Shown in pieces: positions 35,579 through 45,100 of a DNA stretch of 64,000 bases. The stretch is taken from assembly GCF_003937915.1 (NCBI RefSeq), contig NZ_RHUM01000003.1, positions 231,605 to 295,604 on the forward strand, written 5' to 3'. The stretch is from Erwinia sp. 198. Lineage in GTDB: Bacteria > Pseudomonadota > Gammaproteobacteria > Enterobacterales > Enterobacteriaceae. The notes beneath the pieces were generated by a model. The model had not been told where the DNA came from, ran no database searches, and was given only the letters and a program-made list of their open reading frames with translations. Made by a program: the position numbers and the translations under genes. The stretch's first letter is position 1; each line of letters starts with the position of its first letter.

Positions 35579-35689
35579 ATGATCTACTTTCTGCTACCTT
35601 TCGTCTGTCTTGCACTGATTATCTTTTCAGGCTACAAGCATTACAAGCAGACGCATACCAGACAGCTCAATCGTCCACGTTTTCGCTGA
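35579..35689 (+). CDS. Small single-helix membrane peptide (36 residues)
   Basis: An ATG at 35579 with an excellent GGAGGT five bases upstream opens a frame for one hydrophobic helix (YFLLPFVCLALIIFSGY) followed by a basic tail (KHYKQTHTRQLNRPRFR), a layout of many enterobacterial small membrane proteins. The family is unknown to me. It lies between apbE and ompC but on the opposite strand to both. Support is the ribosome site and the composition; expression is unproven. Confidence 0.5.
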   Translation: MIYFLLPFVCLALIIFSGYKHYKQTHTRQLNRPRFR

Positions 35690-35772
35690 GAAAGTGGTCA
35701 GGGAGGTACGCTAAGCGCAGGGAAACGGCGAAGAGTTAAGAAGCGGGAGCGCATGGCGCGCTCCCGCGGAAA

Positions 35773-36885
35773 TCAGAACTGGTATACTAAGCCCAGCGCC
35801 ACTACGTCATCGGTGTTGATGCCGGCAGCGTTGGTAAAGTTGTTGTCATCAAGCAGGTTGATCTGGTAGTCAACGTAGGTAGACATGTTTTTGTTAAAGT
35901 AGTAAGTCGCGCCTACATCCACATATTTTTTCAGGTTCTGCGAGCCGTATCCTTCGATATCGGAGCCGCGAGAGCTGACGAACGCCAGAGACGGACGCAG
36001 GCCGAAGTCGAACTGATACTGCGCTACCACTTCCCAGTTATCCGCCGTGTTGGCGTAACCGTAGATGCTGTCGTCGCTTCTGCTGTCGCCAAAGCGGGTT
36101 GCGTTGTAAGAACGGGTATACATCGCCGCCAGGTAGATGTTGTTAGCATCATATTTCAGGCCGCCGGTATAGGCCGTGGCCTTATCGCCATTCCCCAAAA
36201 TGCCGTTGGTGTTATTGTTCTGTTCGTTAGTGCGGTCAGAGCTGAACATCGCCGCGCCGATACCGAAGCCGGAACCCAGATCGTAAGTGGTGGACAAACC
36301 CCAGCCGTCGCCGTTGCGCGCCAGCACGTCACGTCCGTCCAGCTCGGAGCCGCTGTTGTTTTTGCCCTGATACTGGATAGCGAAGTTCAGGCCTTCAACC
36401 GCACCGAAGAAGTTGTTATTGCGGTAAGTCGCCAGGCCGCTGGAGCGCTGGAACATAAAGTTGTCCGCGCCGTAGGTATCGCCGCCGAACTCCGGCAGCA
36501 CGTCGGTCCATGCGCCGATATCGTAAGCCACGCCGTAATTACGACCATAGTCCAGAGAGCCCGCATCGCCGAATTTCAGACCGGCAAAGCCGACGCGCGT
36601 ATAGCTGTCTGCGGTGCCTTCATTTTCCGTGGTGTTCAGCGCCGCCTGGTATTCCCACTGGCCGTAACCGGTCAGCTCGTTGCTGATTTGGGTTTCGCCC
36701 TTGAAGCCGAAGCGCAGGTAAGACTGGTCGCCATCGGAGCCGTCGTTATCGGAGAAATAGTGCAGGCCGTCTACTTTGCCAAACAGGTCAAGCTTGTTCC
36801 CGTCTTTATTGTAGATTTCTGCCGCGCCGGCAGAACCTGCGATCAGCATGGCCGGGACGGCCAGGGAGAGAACGCGAAGTTTCAT
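35773..36885 (-). CDS. ompC: Outer-membrane general porin OmpC
   Basis: A 16-stranded trimeric porin of 370 residues with signal peptide [21 protein letters not shown] and mature start [20 protein letters not shown]. The constriction loop L3 has [14 protein letters not shown], and the chain ends with VALGLVYQF, the terminal phenylalanine needed for BAM assembly. I call it OmpC rather than OmpF because micF is encoded divergently upstream and apbE lies downstream, as at E. coli ompC. The leader before the ATG contains AAGGCATATAACA and GAGGGT, close to the E. coli ompC leader. Confidence 0.92.
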   Translation of the reverse strand: MKLRVLSLAVPAMLIAGSAGAAEIYNKDGNKLDLFGKVDGLHYFSDNDGSDGDQSYLRFGFKGETQISNELTGYGQWEYQAALNTTENEGTADSYTRVGFAGLKFGDAGSLDYGRNYGVAYDIGAWTDVLPEFGGDTYGADNFMFQRSSGLATYRNNNFFGAVEGLNFAIQYQGKNNSGSELDGRDVLARNGDGWGLSTTYDLGSGFGIGAAMFSSDRTNEQNNNTNGILGNGDKATAYTGGLKYDANNIYLAAMYTRSYNATRFGDSRSDDSIYGYANTADNWEVVAQYQFDFGLRPSLAFVSSRGSDIEGYGSQNLKKYVDVGATYYFNKNMSTYVDYQINLLDDNNFTNAAGINTDDVVALGLVYQF

Positions 36886-36978
36886 TTTGTATTACCCTCT
36901 TGTTATATGCCTTATTTACCACTGCGTGCTGAACGTCGAAAATTCAGTCGGCACCCTCATGGTAGAGAGCGGTCAGTA

Positions 36979-36984
36979 ATTATC
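36979..36984 (-). promoter_or_regulatory. Candidate -10 of ompC
   Basis: On the minus strand GATAAT lies where the E. coli ompC -10 would align, after a GCATTTT stretch, giving a leader of about 85 bases. No good -35 is seen, as expected for an OmpR-activated promoter. Confidence 0.5.
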
Positions 36985-37020
36985 TATAAAGAAAATGCTA
37001 CTAAATTTCCGAATGTGTTT

Positions 37021-37048
37021 CATTTTGTAATTCAAATATTACAAAATG
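37021..37048. promoter_or_regulatory. Perfect inverted repeat between ompC and micF (possible OmpR region)
   Basis: CATTTTGTAAT (37021-37031) and ATTACAAAATG (37038-37048) are perfect 11-base arms around TCAAAT. The repeat lies about 40-65 bp upstream of the ompC -10, where OmpR binds in E. coli. OmpR sites are usually tandem direct half-sites, so the symmetric form is noteworthy. Confidence 0.45.
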
Positions 37049-37194
37049 ATAATATGTGGGAACTTTATGGCCGCACGCAGTGATAAAAAATAACGCACTA
37101 AATGTCAAGTAATACCTAATCTTCAAATATTCATAGGGTTATGTAATGTTACCTGTGTGAGCACTGAATGATAAAAAGACGTAGCATTTTGGTT

Positions 37195-37200
37195 TATAAT
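37195..37200 (+). promoter_or_regulatory. -10 element of micF
   Basis: A perfect TATAAT ends seven bases before the expected MicF start at 37207. The -35 region is poor, consistent with activation. Confidence 0.7.
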
Positions 37201-37206
37201 ATACGG

Positions 37207-37299
37207 GCTATCATCATTTTATTTCATTATTACCTTCATTCACCCCGAATGTTTTGTTTTACCCTATTTTTCTGCCGAACCTTGTGTTCGGCTTTTTTT
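37207..37299 (+). ncRNA. micF: MicF antisense small RNA
   Basis: The 93-base region starts GCTATCATCATT, the conserved 5' seed by which MicF pairs with the ompF mRNA ribosome site. It continues with TTATTTCATTATTACC, CATTCA and GTTTTACCCTATTT, close to E. coli micF, and ends with the terminator hairpin GCCGAAC-CTTGT-GTTCGGC and seven T. It is divergent from ompC, as in E. coli, where it is induced with ompC by OmpR and by SoxS, MarA and Rob. No second porin gene is in the window. Confidence 0.92.
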
Positions 37300-37351
37300 A
37301 TGCCTGCTCTATGCGCAATTCCCCGCTGTTGCTGCGGTTATAATTAAGACC

Positions 37352-37407
37352 AAAAAAAACCACTGAACGGCGAACGAAAAAAGTTTATTTCATTCACTAT
37401 TCAGTGG
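37352..37407 (-). terminator. Terminator after the type I secretion operon
   Basis: On the minus strand CCACTGAA (37407-37400) can pair with TTCAGTGG (37367-37360) across a 32-base loop, followed by eight T. The hairpin begins ten bases after the adaptor gene stop. The long loop weakens the call. Confidence 0.6.
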
Positions 37408-37416
37408 CGTAATTAA

Positions 37417-38586
37417 TTATCTTTCGCGCAGCGACTCTTTAACTTTATTCAGCGGCTTAACCAGGTAATCCATGACCGATTTCTGGCCGGTTTTAATTTC
37501 AACGTTCGCCACCATGCCGGGCACGATAGGGAATTTTCTGCCGGCCTTATTAACCAGCTCTGCCTTCTGCGTACGTACGTAAACGCGATAATAATACTGG
37601 TCGCGTTTAACCTCGTCCTGCAGCGTATCCGGCGACACCGTCTCCACTTCGCCATCCAGATTGCCGTAGATAGAAGAGTCGTAGGCGGTGATTTTGACCA
37701 CCGCAGGCAATCCCGGACGGATATAGGCGATATCGCGCGGGTTGATGCGGGTTTCAATCAGCAGCTGATCCTCCAGCGGGACAATCTCCATCAGCTTACC
37801 CCCCGGTTGAAGCACGCCGCCGACCGTGGTGACCTGGATATCTTTGACGATGCCGCGCATCGGCGAGTAGAGCGTGGCGCGCGTCAGCTGATCCTCTTTG
37901 CCGGTCAGCACCTGGAGCTGAGCATCCAGATCGGCATTGTTTTTAACCTGTTCCTCGCGCGCGCGTACCGCGTAATCGTTTTTTGCCTCGTCAATCTTAC
38001 CGCGCAGATCGCTAATCTGCCGACGCAGCCGGATGACCTCCACCTGCCCCGCCGCGCCTTTCGCCACCAGCGGTTCGGTCATGCGCAGCTCGTCCTGCAC
38101 CAGCTTCATCGACTGGGTAAGATTGCTGACCGTTTCCGTGAGGTTGCGTCGACGCGACTGGTAAAGCTGCGTCTCGCGCGCCACCAGCTCCGGCTCCTTG
38201 AGCGTTTCGGCGCTGAACGCCAGCGGCGCGCCGGTCAGTTCAGCACGCAGCCGTTCCGCCGAGGCGCGCAGCGTGCGGGCTTTAGCTGCCGCCTCGCCGA
38301 AATTGGACTGAAAGCGCGTAGGGTCGAGACGGCCCAGTACCTGGCCCTTTTCGACGATATCACCTTCATGTACGTTCAGCTGATTGACGATGCCGCCGTC
38401 CAGGCTGTCAATAATCTGTGCGCGGCTGGACGGCGTAACTTTACCGGTGCCGACCGTGACCTCATCCAGAATGGCGAAGTGCGCCCAGACAAAAAAGATC
38501 GCCAGCGCGGCGGTACAAAGCCAGATAATAGCCGAGGTGCGCTTTTCGTTACGTTTCAGGCTGCGGTCGATCAGTATCAGGCTCAT
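37417..38586 (-). CDS. Type I secretion membrane-fusion adaptor, HlyD/LapC family
   Basis: The 389 residues form the periplasmic bridge between the ABC exporter and the TolC-like channel. One N-terminal membrane helix (about 20-40, IIWLCTAALAIFFVWAHFAI) is followed by a biotinyl-lipoyl-like half (VGTGKVTPSSRAQIIDSLDGG). A long alpha-helical hairpin (about 90-230, rich in Glu/Lys/Arg/Ala) comes next, then the closing beta-barrel region (YSPMRGIVKDIQVTTVGGVL) and the C-terminal KTGQKSVMDYLVKPLNK typical of HlyD. Its ATG overlaps the ATPase gene stop by four bases. Together with the two preceding genes it forms a complete LapBCE/BapBCD-type exporter. Confidence 0.92.
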   Translation of the reverse strand: MSLILIDRSLKRNEKRTSAIIWLCTAALAIFFVWAHFAILDEVTVGTGKVTPSSRAQIIDSLDGGIVNQLNVHEGDIVEKGQVLGRLDPTRFQSNFGEAAAKARTLRASAERLRAELTGAPLAFSAETLKEPELVARETQLYQSRRRNLTETVSNLTQSMKLVQDELRMTEPLVAKGAAGQVEVIRLRRQISDLRGKIDEAKNDYAVRAREEQVKNNADLDAQLQVLTGKEDQLTRATLYSPMRGIVKDIQVTTVGGVLQPGGKLMEIVPLEDQLLIETRINPRDIAYIRPGLPAVVKITAYDSSIYGNLDGEVETVSPDTLQDEVKRDQYYYRVYVRTQKAELVNKAGRKFPIVPGMVANVEIKTGQKSVMDYLVKPLNKVKESLRER

Positions 38587-40733
38587 GCTGCGTCCCCCTG
38601 TCCGCCGTTTTGCTTCGCCGTCTGCGCGGCGGCGGCGCGTAAAATGTCATCGCGCGGCCCATCCGCCACGATACGCCCGTTATCCATAACGATAATTCTG
38701 TCCACCAGCTTCAGCAGCGCCGGACGGTGCGTGACCAGCACCAGGGTGCGCCCCGACAGCCAGCCCTGCATCTGCCGGATCACATACTCTTCCAGCGCTT
38801 CATCCATCGAGGCGGTCGGCTCGTCCATCAGTACCACCTGCGGCTGCCGCAGGATCATCCGGCTGAGCATCACCATCTGCCGCTGCCCGCCGGACAGGCC
38901 GCGCCCGCCCTCGTTGATAATACGGTCAAGGCTGGATGCATCCTGCTGCACCAGGCTCAGTGCGCCGCTGACCTTCAGGGCCTGAAGCATCTCCTGCTCG
39001 CTGGCGTGCGGATTGCCCAGCATCAGGTTTTGCCGCAGCGTGCCAAAAAAGAGGCGCGAGTCCTGCGACAGCCAGCCCAGCTGGCGGCGCAGATCTACCG
39101 GATCGATACGCTGAACATCCACGCCGTCGACGATCACTTTGCCCTGTGTTGCCCGCGCCTGACCAGCCAACAGCTTCAGCAGCGTGGATTTCCCCGCGCC
39201 CACCTTGCCGAGGATCGCCACCCGCTCGCCCGGCTTGATTTGCAGCTGGTTGATGGTCACCACGTTTTTGACGTTTTCTTCATCGTAGCTGTACTGCACG
39301 CCGCGCAGATCGTAGTGCCCGGTCAGCGTGGGACAGTGCGCCATTTCGCCCTCTTCCGGCTGATCCAGCGGTTTCTTCAGCAGCTCATCCAGGCCCGCCA
39401 TAGCGGTTTTGGCATGTTGCCAGCGTGAAAACACCATCGTCAGCTGCATCAGCGGCGCAATGGTGCGCGACGAGAGCAGGCTGCTGGCGACCAGCGTCCC
39501 GGTGGTGATCTCGCCGTTCAGCACCAGGTAAACGCCGAACACCAGCATGCTCGCATAGGTCAGCTGCTGAACCGTCGAGGCCCAGCCGGTTAGTCTTGCC
39601 CCCCACAGCCTTTGCTGCATGCCGATAGTGGCGCTGACCTCATGCGTCTGTTCCCACTGCCGCTGGAAATAGGGTTCCGCCTGTAAGGATTTGATGTCTT
39701 CGATGCCTTCGATGGTTTCCACCAGCACCGCGTTACGCAGCGCGCCCTCGCGCAGCCCCTCTTTCGCCAGCTTCGCCATCGGGAACTGCACCAGCAGCCC
39801 CGGAATAACGATCAGCGGGATCGCCAGCAGCGGAATAATCACCAGCGGGCCGCCGATAAAGCCCATCAGGCACAAAAACAGGATCACAAAAGGCATATCT
39901 GCCGCCGCGCCCACGGTGGTTGAGGTCAGCAGCTCGCGTACCTGATCGATTTCACGCAGCTGCGAGATAAAAGATCCGGTGGATTTGGGCCGCGCTTCGT
40001 TGCGAATATTCATCGCGCGCGCGAACAGCATGGAGGAGACTTTCAGATCGATGCGCTTTCCCATCAGATCCGAAACCTGGGTGCGCATCAAACGAATAAC
40101 ATACTCGATGGCGGCGGCAATCAGCACGCCGGCAAACAGTACCCACAGTGTCGGCTCCGACTGCGCCGGGATCACGCGATCATAAACCTGCATGGAGAAA
40201 AGGATGCCGGCAAGCGCCAGCACGTTGCCGACCACCGAGGCCAGCGAAATCTCCATGATGCGGCGGCCCATGCCGCGAAAGTTTTCCCAGAACCAGTGTT
40301 TTTTGTACGGCTGAACAAATTCGTCGATGCGCGCGTCGCGTCCGCGCGCCGCCACGCCGACAATGCCCACCTGCTGCTGGCTTTGCGCCAGCAGCAGCGC
40401 CAGCTCGCTTTCCCGCACCACGTCGCCGCCGTCGCTCAGCCAGTAGCGTGCTTTGCCCTCCGTATCGATGGTTTCCACCACCACCACGCTGCCGTTTTCC
40501 ATAATCAGCACCACCGGCGTCACCTCCTGCCGCCAGCGAATTTTATCGCGCGGCATCATGGTCAGATGCAGGCCCAGCAGGCCCGCCAGCCGCTCCAGCT
40601 GCTGCGCGGGCGTCAGATGCTCGAACCAGCGCATCTGCTGACGCAGCGTGGAGCCATCCGCCGGTTTGCCAAAGCGCGCCGCCACGCGCAGCATCGCGTC
40701 AATCCAGTTTTCAGTACTAGCGGTTTTGGTCAT
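38583..40733 (-). CDS. Type I secretion ABC ATPase with C39-like domain (LapB family)
   Basis: An inner-membrane exporter ATPase of 716 residues. The N-terminal 130 residues form a C39-like domain without the catalytic Cys or His, so it binds substrate rather than cleaving it. The six-helix membrane part is about 160-440. The ATPase follows with Walker A GKVGAGKST (509-517), signature LSGGQRQ (613-619), Walker B VVLMDEP and H-loop LVTHR. The layout is that of LssB/LapB exporters of giant adhesins. Start ATG 40731-40733 (MTKTASTENWIDAM); the ribosome site is weak. It lies 25 bases after the channel gene stop. Confidence 0.92.
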   Translation of the reverse strand: MTKTASTENWIDAMLRVAARFGKPADGSTLRQQMRWFEHLTPAQQLERLAGLLGLHLTMMPRDKIRWRQEVTPVVLIMENGSVVVVETIDTEGKARYWLSDGGDVVRESELALLLAQSQQQVGIVGVAARGRDARIDEFVQPYKKHWFWENFRGMGRRIMEISLASVVGNVLALAGILFSMQVYDRVIPAQSEPTLWVLFAGVLIAAAIEYVIRLMRTQVSDLMGKRIDLKVSSMLFARAMNIRNEARPKSTGSFISQLREIDQVRELLTSTTVGAAADMPFVILFLCLMGFIGGPLVIIPLLAIPLIVIPGLLVQFPMAKLAKEGLREGALRNAVLVETIEGIEDIKSLQAEPYFQRQWEQTHEVSATIGMQQRLWGARLTGWASTVQQLTYASMLVFGVYLVLNGEITTGTLVASSLLSSRTIAPLMQLTMVFSRWQHAKTAMAGLDELLKKPLDQPEEGEMAHCPTLTGHYDLRGVQYSYDEENVKNVVTINQLQIKPGERVAILGKVGAGKSTLLKLLAGQARATQGKVIVDGVDVQRIDPVDLRRQLGWLSQDSRLFFGTLRQNLMLGNPHASEQEMLQALKVSGALSLVQQDASSLDRIINEGGRGLSGGQRQMVMLSRMILRQPQVVLMDEPTASMDEALEEYVIRQMQGWLSGRTLVLVTHRPALLKLVDRIIVMDNGRIVADGPRDDILRAAAAQTAKQNGGQGDAA

Positions 40734-40758
40734 AAGTACGGCCTTATCTTGTTTGGCA

Positions 40759-42111
40759 TCAAAGCGATGGCAGGGTTTGTCCGCTGGTGGCTTCACGATC
40801 GATGCCCATAATATCCAGCAGGTTGTCGACAGCGGAGGCGTAGCGCACGGTGGCGTCCCAGCCGTCGTAAAGCGCGGTCAGACGGCTACTGTCAGCCTGA
40901 AAGACATCCTGTTCAACGCTCAGTAAATCGTTGAGGCTGCGCTTATTTAATTTGTATTCGTCGGCGTAAACCGAGCGGGTGTGGTCGGCGCTGCTCAGCT
41001 GCTGCTCGCCTGCCGTCTGGCGCTGCTGCGCGCCAATCATGTCGGCATAGGCGGTGGAGGCGCTCTGATTAATATCCAGCTTGGACTGTTCGACGGCGGC
41101 CTGCGCTGCTTCGCGGTCGCCTTCCGCCGCGCGGGTTCTGGCGTTGACCAGACCGCCCTGGTAGAGCGGCGCTTCTACCTGAAGCTGTAGCTCATCGTCC
41201 CAGTAGGATCGGGTAGCGTTTTCATAACGCGTACGGCCCGCCTGCACTTTAATGGTCGGCCAGTGGTTAGAAGACGCCTGGCGAACGCGTTCGATTGCCG
41301 CTTCCTGTTTAGCCTGCGCGCTGCGCACCGCCGCGCTTTTTTCGTAGGCGATCCTGTCCAGCGTGATCTGCTGATTCAACAGCGACTGCGGCAGCTCCGG
41401 CAGCGCGCTGGGCACCACCCCGGTCAGCACCGTCAGCTGCGCCAGCGCAGAGCGTTCTGAAGCGCGGTACTGCTCCATTGTCGCGTGCATCCCGGCGATG
41501 CGGGTTTCCGCCTGGAGCACATCCGACTGCGAGCTTAGCCCGGCGTCGGCGCGCATATGGGCGATATCCTTGACATGTTCCAGCGAGGCGACGTTGTTTT
41601 TGGCCGCCTCCACCAGCGCGCGGTAGCGTTTGACCTGTAAATAGGCCTGTAGCGTATCCTGCGCCACCGTGGTCATGGTGTCGTAAAGGGCGAAACGATA
41701 GGCTTCGGAGAGGTGATGCTGTTCGTCAATAGCGCCGCCGGTGCGGCCAAAGTCATACAGCAGCTGGCTGAGGGTAATGCCGCCAGAGCCATTGTTGTTG
41801 AGGCTGCCGGAGGAGTCGGTGGTGTGCGATCGTCCCCCGGTCGCCGCCAGGGAAATTTGCGGATACCAGGCGCTTTCGGCGGCATCCAGATCGGCCTCGC
41901 CCACGCGGATCTGCGCGGCGGCCTCGGAGATTTTCGGATTACGGGCAAAGGCCCGGAGGATAGCTTCACGTAGCGTCAGCGTTGAGATTTGCTCCTCGGT
42001 GGGAGCGGCACGCCAGTTAAATTCTACTTTCTGCTGCTTTGCTGCCAGCGCATTCTGTCCCACGGTGCCGCACAGCGCGGCCAGGCACAAAGATACCCAC
42101 ACTTTCTTCAT
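40759..42111 (-). CDS. TolC-like outer-membrane channel of the adhesin exporter (LapE/AggA type)
   Basis: The 450 residues form the outer-membrane and periplasmic tunnel. Signal peptide MKKVWVSLCLAALCGTVGQNALA is followed by a linker and two repeated OEP domains of long coiled helices (TLREAILRAFARNPKISEAAAQI; SKLDINQSASTAYADMIGAQ). The outer-membrane strands contain PQISLAATGGRS and WPTIKVQAGRTRYE. The C-terminus YKLNKRSLNDLLSVEQDVFQADSSR is typical of the family. It is the first of the three exporter genes, 74 bases after the 1,364-residue adhesin; a strong hairpin lies in that gap. Confidence 0.92.
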   Translation of the reverse strand: MKKVWVSLCLAALCGTVGQNALAAKQQKVEFNWRAAPTEEQISTLTLREAILRAFARNPKISEAAAQIRVGEADLDAAESAWYPQISLAATGGRSHTTDSSGSLNNNGSGGITLSQLLYDFGRTGGAIDEQHHLSEAYRFALYDTMTTVAQDTLQAYLQVKRYRALVEAAKNNVASLEHVKDIAHMRADAGLSSQSDVLQAETRIAGMHATMEQYRASERSALAQLTVLTGVVPSALPELPQSLLNQQITLDRIAYEKSAAVRSAQAKQEAAIERVRQASSNHWPTIKVQAGRTRYENATRSYWDDELQLQVEAPLYQGGLVNARTRAAEGDREAAQAAVEQSKLDINQSASTAYADMIGAQQRQTAGEQQLSSADHTRSVYADEYKLNKRSLNDLLSVEQDVFQADSSRLTALYDGWDATVRYASAVDNLLDIMGIDREATSGQTLPSL

Positions 42112-42143
42112 CCTGGTCCTCTCTTCCTTCTTCCTTTTTGGTG

Positions 42144-42177
42144 AAAAAACGGCCGGTGCGGCAATCCCGCGCCGGCC
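42144..42177 (-). terminator. Strong hairpin between adhesin and exporter genes
   Basis: On the minus strand GGCCGG (42177-42172) pairs with CCGGCC (42156-42151), extended by further GC pairs, and is followed by G and six T (42149-42144). It begins eight bases after the adhesin stop and precedes the channel gene, so it would cut transcription into the exporter genes unless read through. Confidence 0.8.
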
Positions 42178-42184
42178 TGTTACG

Positions 42185-45100
42185 TCAGGCAGTCTGTACC
42201 TGTAGGTTATGTTGAATTAAGACATCCGCCAGCGTGCCTTCGTGGCTTGCGGAGGAATTGTGATAGAGATCAAACTGCTGACCCGCGATCGTCTGCATGC
42301 CCGCCTCGTTCCAGACGCCGCCTTCGGCGGTACTCAGCGTTACCGCGCTGCCGTCTGCGCCTTTGATGGTCAGCGCCTCGCTGGCATTGTCGGTCAGCGC
42401 CAGCAGATCCTTTTGCCCCAGCGTAAGGCTGTTGCTGCCGGACGTGCCGAGGTCGATGGTTTCAACGCTGCTAATCTTCAGGCCCAGCGAGGCGAAATCC
42501 AGCGCTTCGTGCGAGCCGTCCAGCACCAGCGTATCGTGACCGGCACCGCCGTTCAGGTTGCTGAGCAGATTCAGCGTGGAGAGCGTAAAGGTCTCATTGC
42601 CCTCCGTGCCAGCGTTGGGAGCAATGCCCTCGACGTGGCTGGCTACGGCCGGTTCACCGCCGGTAGCGCCGCTTTCCGTTACGGCTGTTGCGCTGCTATC
42701 TTGCGCATCCGTGGCGCTGGCGTGACTAACGTCATCCAGGGGATTAGCCTCCGCAAGCAGGCTAAACGTACTTTGATCGGCCGTTTCTACTGTGGCTGGC
42801 GCATCCGGCAGAGTGACGGTATCCCGCGTCTCATACCAATGACCCGCCGCGTCCTGATAGGACACGTAAAAACCAGGCGTAGAAGAAATGGAGGTATATT
42901 CGCTTACCGGTACCTCGGCGGTGAAAGTGCCGTCCGCGGCCACATTGATAGCGTAGTAATTAAGCAGCTCGCCGCCATAAAACGACAGCTTGTCTACAGG
43001 GAGCGGTTCTGTCACTGTGCCGCTGATAAGGTAGTAAGCATTATCATCGTGATAAACGACATCTTCTGGCGTCAGCGCATTAAACGTCAGCACGGGATCG
43101 CTGCTGTAAAGATGCGACAGCAGCAGGACGTCACGGCTGGCGCTGGCGTTGCCGCTCGCGCTTTCGATGCTGACCTTAAGGTTGTAGTAGCCGTCCGCCG
43201 TCGCCTCTATATCCGCTGATGGAATGGTGGCCATCCAGTGATTGGCGTAAACATAACCGGTATAGGTTTTGTCGGCCAGAGTAAGGGTGACTTCGGTGCC
43301 GGTATGCAGACCCCAGCTGTCGCCGTGCAGCTGGACGTCGTTCTGATAGTTGGCGTAATCAACGATATCGTTGATTTCCACCGTATCCATGGTCAGCGTT
43401 GGCTGCACGTCCGCCGCATAAAGCTCCACGCTTAGCGACGCGCTGTGTTCATGTCCGGCCGAATCCTGCACGCTGGCGAGTATCGTGGTATTACCGGCGG
43501 TCAGCTGCCTGGCGTCGTTTTCGGAAAGCCAGGTTGTCCATTCGCCGTTCTGCCCTACGGTAGCCGAGCCGAGTGCAAGCGAGCCGATGGACAGGGTAAC
43601 TCTGGCGCCCACCTCGCCGGTTCCCCTGATAGCGTAATCATCGGTAAGCGTGTTGAGGTTGACACGGTTGTCGTCGGAGAGGCTGTTAATGGTTACGGTC
43701 GGCGACGTGCTGCCGTTGTAAAAGTCCAGCGCCAGCGAACCGGAGCCGACGTTTTTCGCCATGTCCGAAATCGTGGCCTCCAGCCTGTAGTCGCCCGCGG
43801 TCAGCTGCTGCGCCTGCTGCGGCGTCAGCGCCGCCTGCCAGGTGCCGTCAAAATCGACCGTAGTGTGCCAGGTCAGCGCGCCCAGCGTCAGCGTCAGCGC
43901 ATCGCCCGCATCGCCCGTGCCGGTAAAGCGATAGTTTTCGGCAATCTGGTTGAGATTGATGTGCGTTCCGTCTGCTGGGGTGTCGATAGCCGTTTGCGGC
44001 GTGCTGACGTCGGTAAAGAAGTAAGCCTGGGTGCTGCCCGTTTCGCCTTCCGCGTTGCTGGCGGTCACGGTGATCCAGCGCTTGCCGGTATTAAATTCGC
44101 TGTGCAGCAGCGTTTCGGTGTTCAGATCCAGACGCCAGTTCCCATCGTTGGTCACCGCAGCCTGGTAGTCGACGCCGTTGATCTTCACCATAACGGTCTG
44201 ACCACTGCCGGTCGCGCCGGTCGTGCCGACCAGGGTCTGACCGTCAAGCTTTTCACTGCGATTCAGCCAGCCATCGCCAAAAGGCGTATTGATAGTAGGA
44301 TGCGGCACGGCGGTGGCGGCCAGCAGCACGCCGGTACTGTCCGCTGCAGGCTGGGCGGCTGCGGTCGCCTGCCCGGCGGTCGCGGCTGCATGGTCGGCGG
44401 AGGCGCTGTCAACAGCCGCGGCCGGCGTCGCCTCGCCGTTGTAAAACGTAATATCCTGCGTCTCCGTGCCGGTATTTTTCGCCGGATCGGTCACGCTGGC
44501 TTTCAGCGTATAGTTGCCCAATTGCAGCTGCTGCGCCTGCTGCGGCGTGATGTCTACCCGCCAGGTGCCGTCGAAGCCGACCAGCGTCTGCCAGGTCTGA
44601 GTGCCCAGCGTCAGCGTCAGGCCGTCGCCCGCATCGCCCGAGCCGGTAAAGACCAGGCCGTTTTGCCGGGCGCTATTCAGGTTGATATCCGTGTTCGGCA
44701 GCGTATCGACGCTGACATGCGGCGTACTGATATCGGTGAAGAAGTAAGCGCCGGTCTTGCCGCTTTCGCCTTCGGCATTGGTGGCGTAGACGTTAATCCA
44801 GTGCTTGCCGGTAGAGAAATCAGTGCCCATCAGCTGGGCGGAGGTCAGCGCCAGGCTCCATTTACCGTCGTCCGCCGCCGTCGCCTGATAGCGGCTGCCG
44901 CTGATATTGATCGCTACCTGTTGACCGCTGCCCGTCACGCCCGTCGTGCCGCTCAGCGTTTCGCTATGGGTTTTCTCATCGTGATTCAGCCAGCCGTCGC
45001 CAAAGGGCGTGGCAATAGTCGGCTTCGGCGTAGCAACCGCGCCGCCGCCCGTTTCCGGCGATGTGGTGCCTGGGTTATCCGGCGTCGGCGGCGTGCCGTC

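Noticed and set aside
36688..37083. A plus-strand frame of 131 codons over the ompC start and leader
   Set aside because: It lies antisense to the signal-peptide region and leader of ompC and has no ribosome site or family resemblance.
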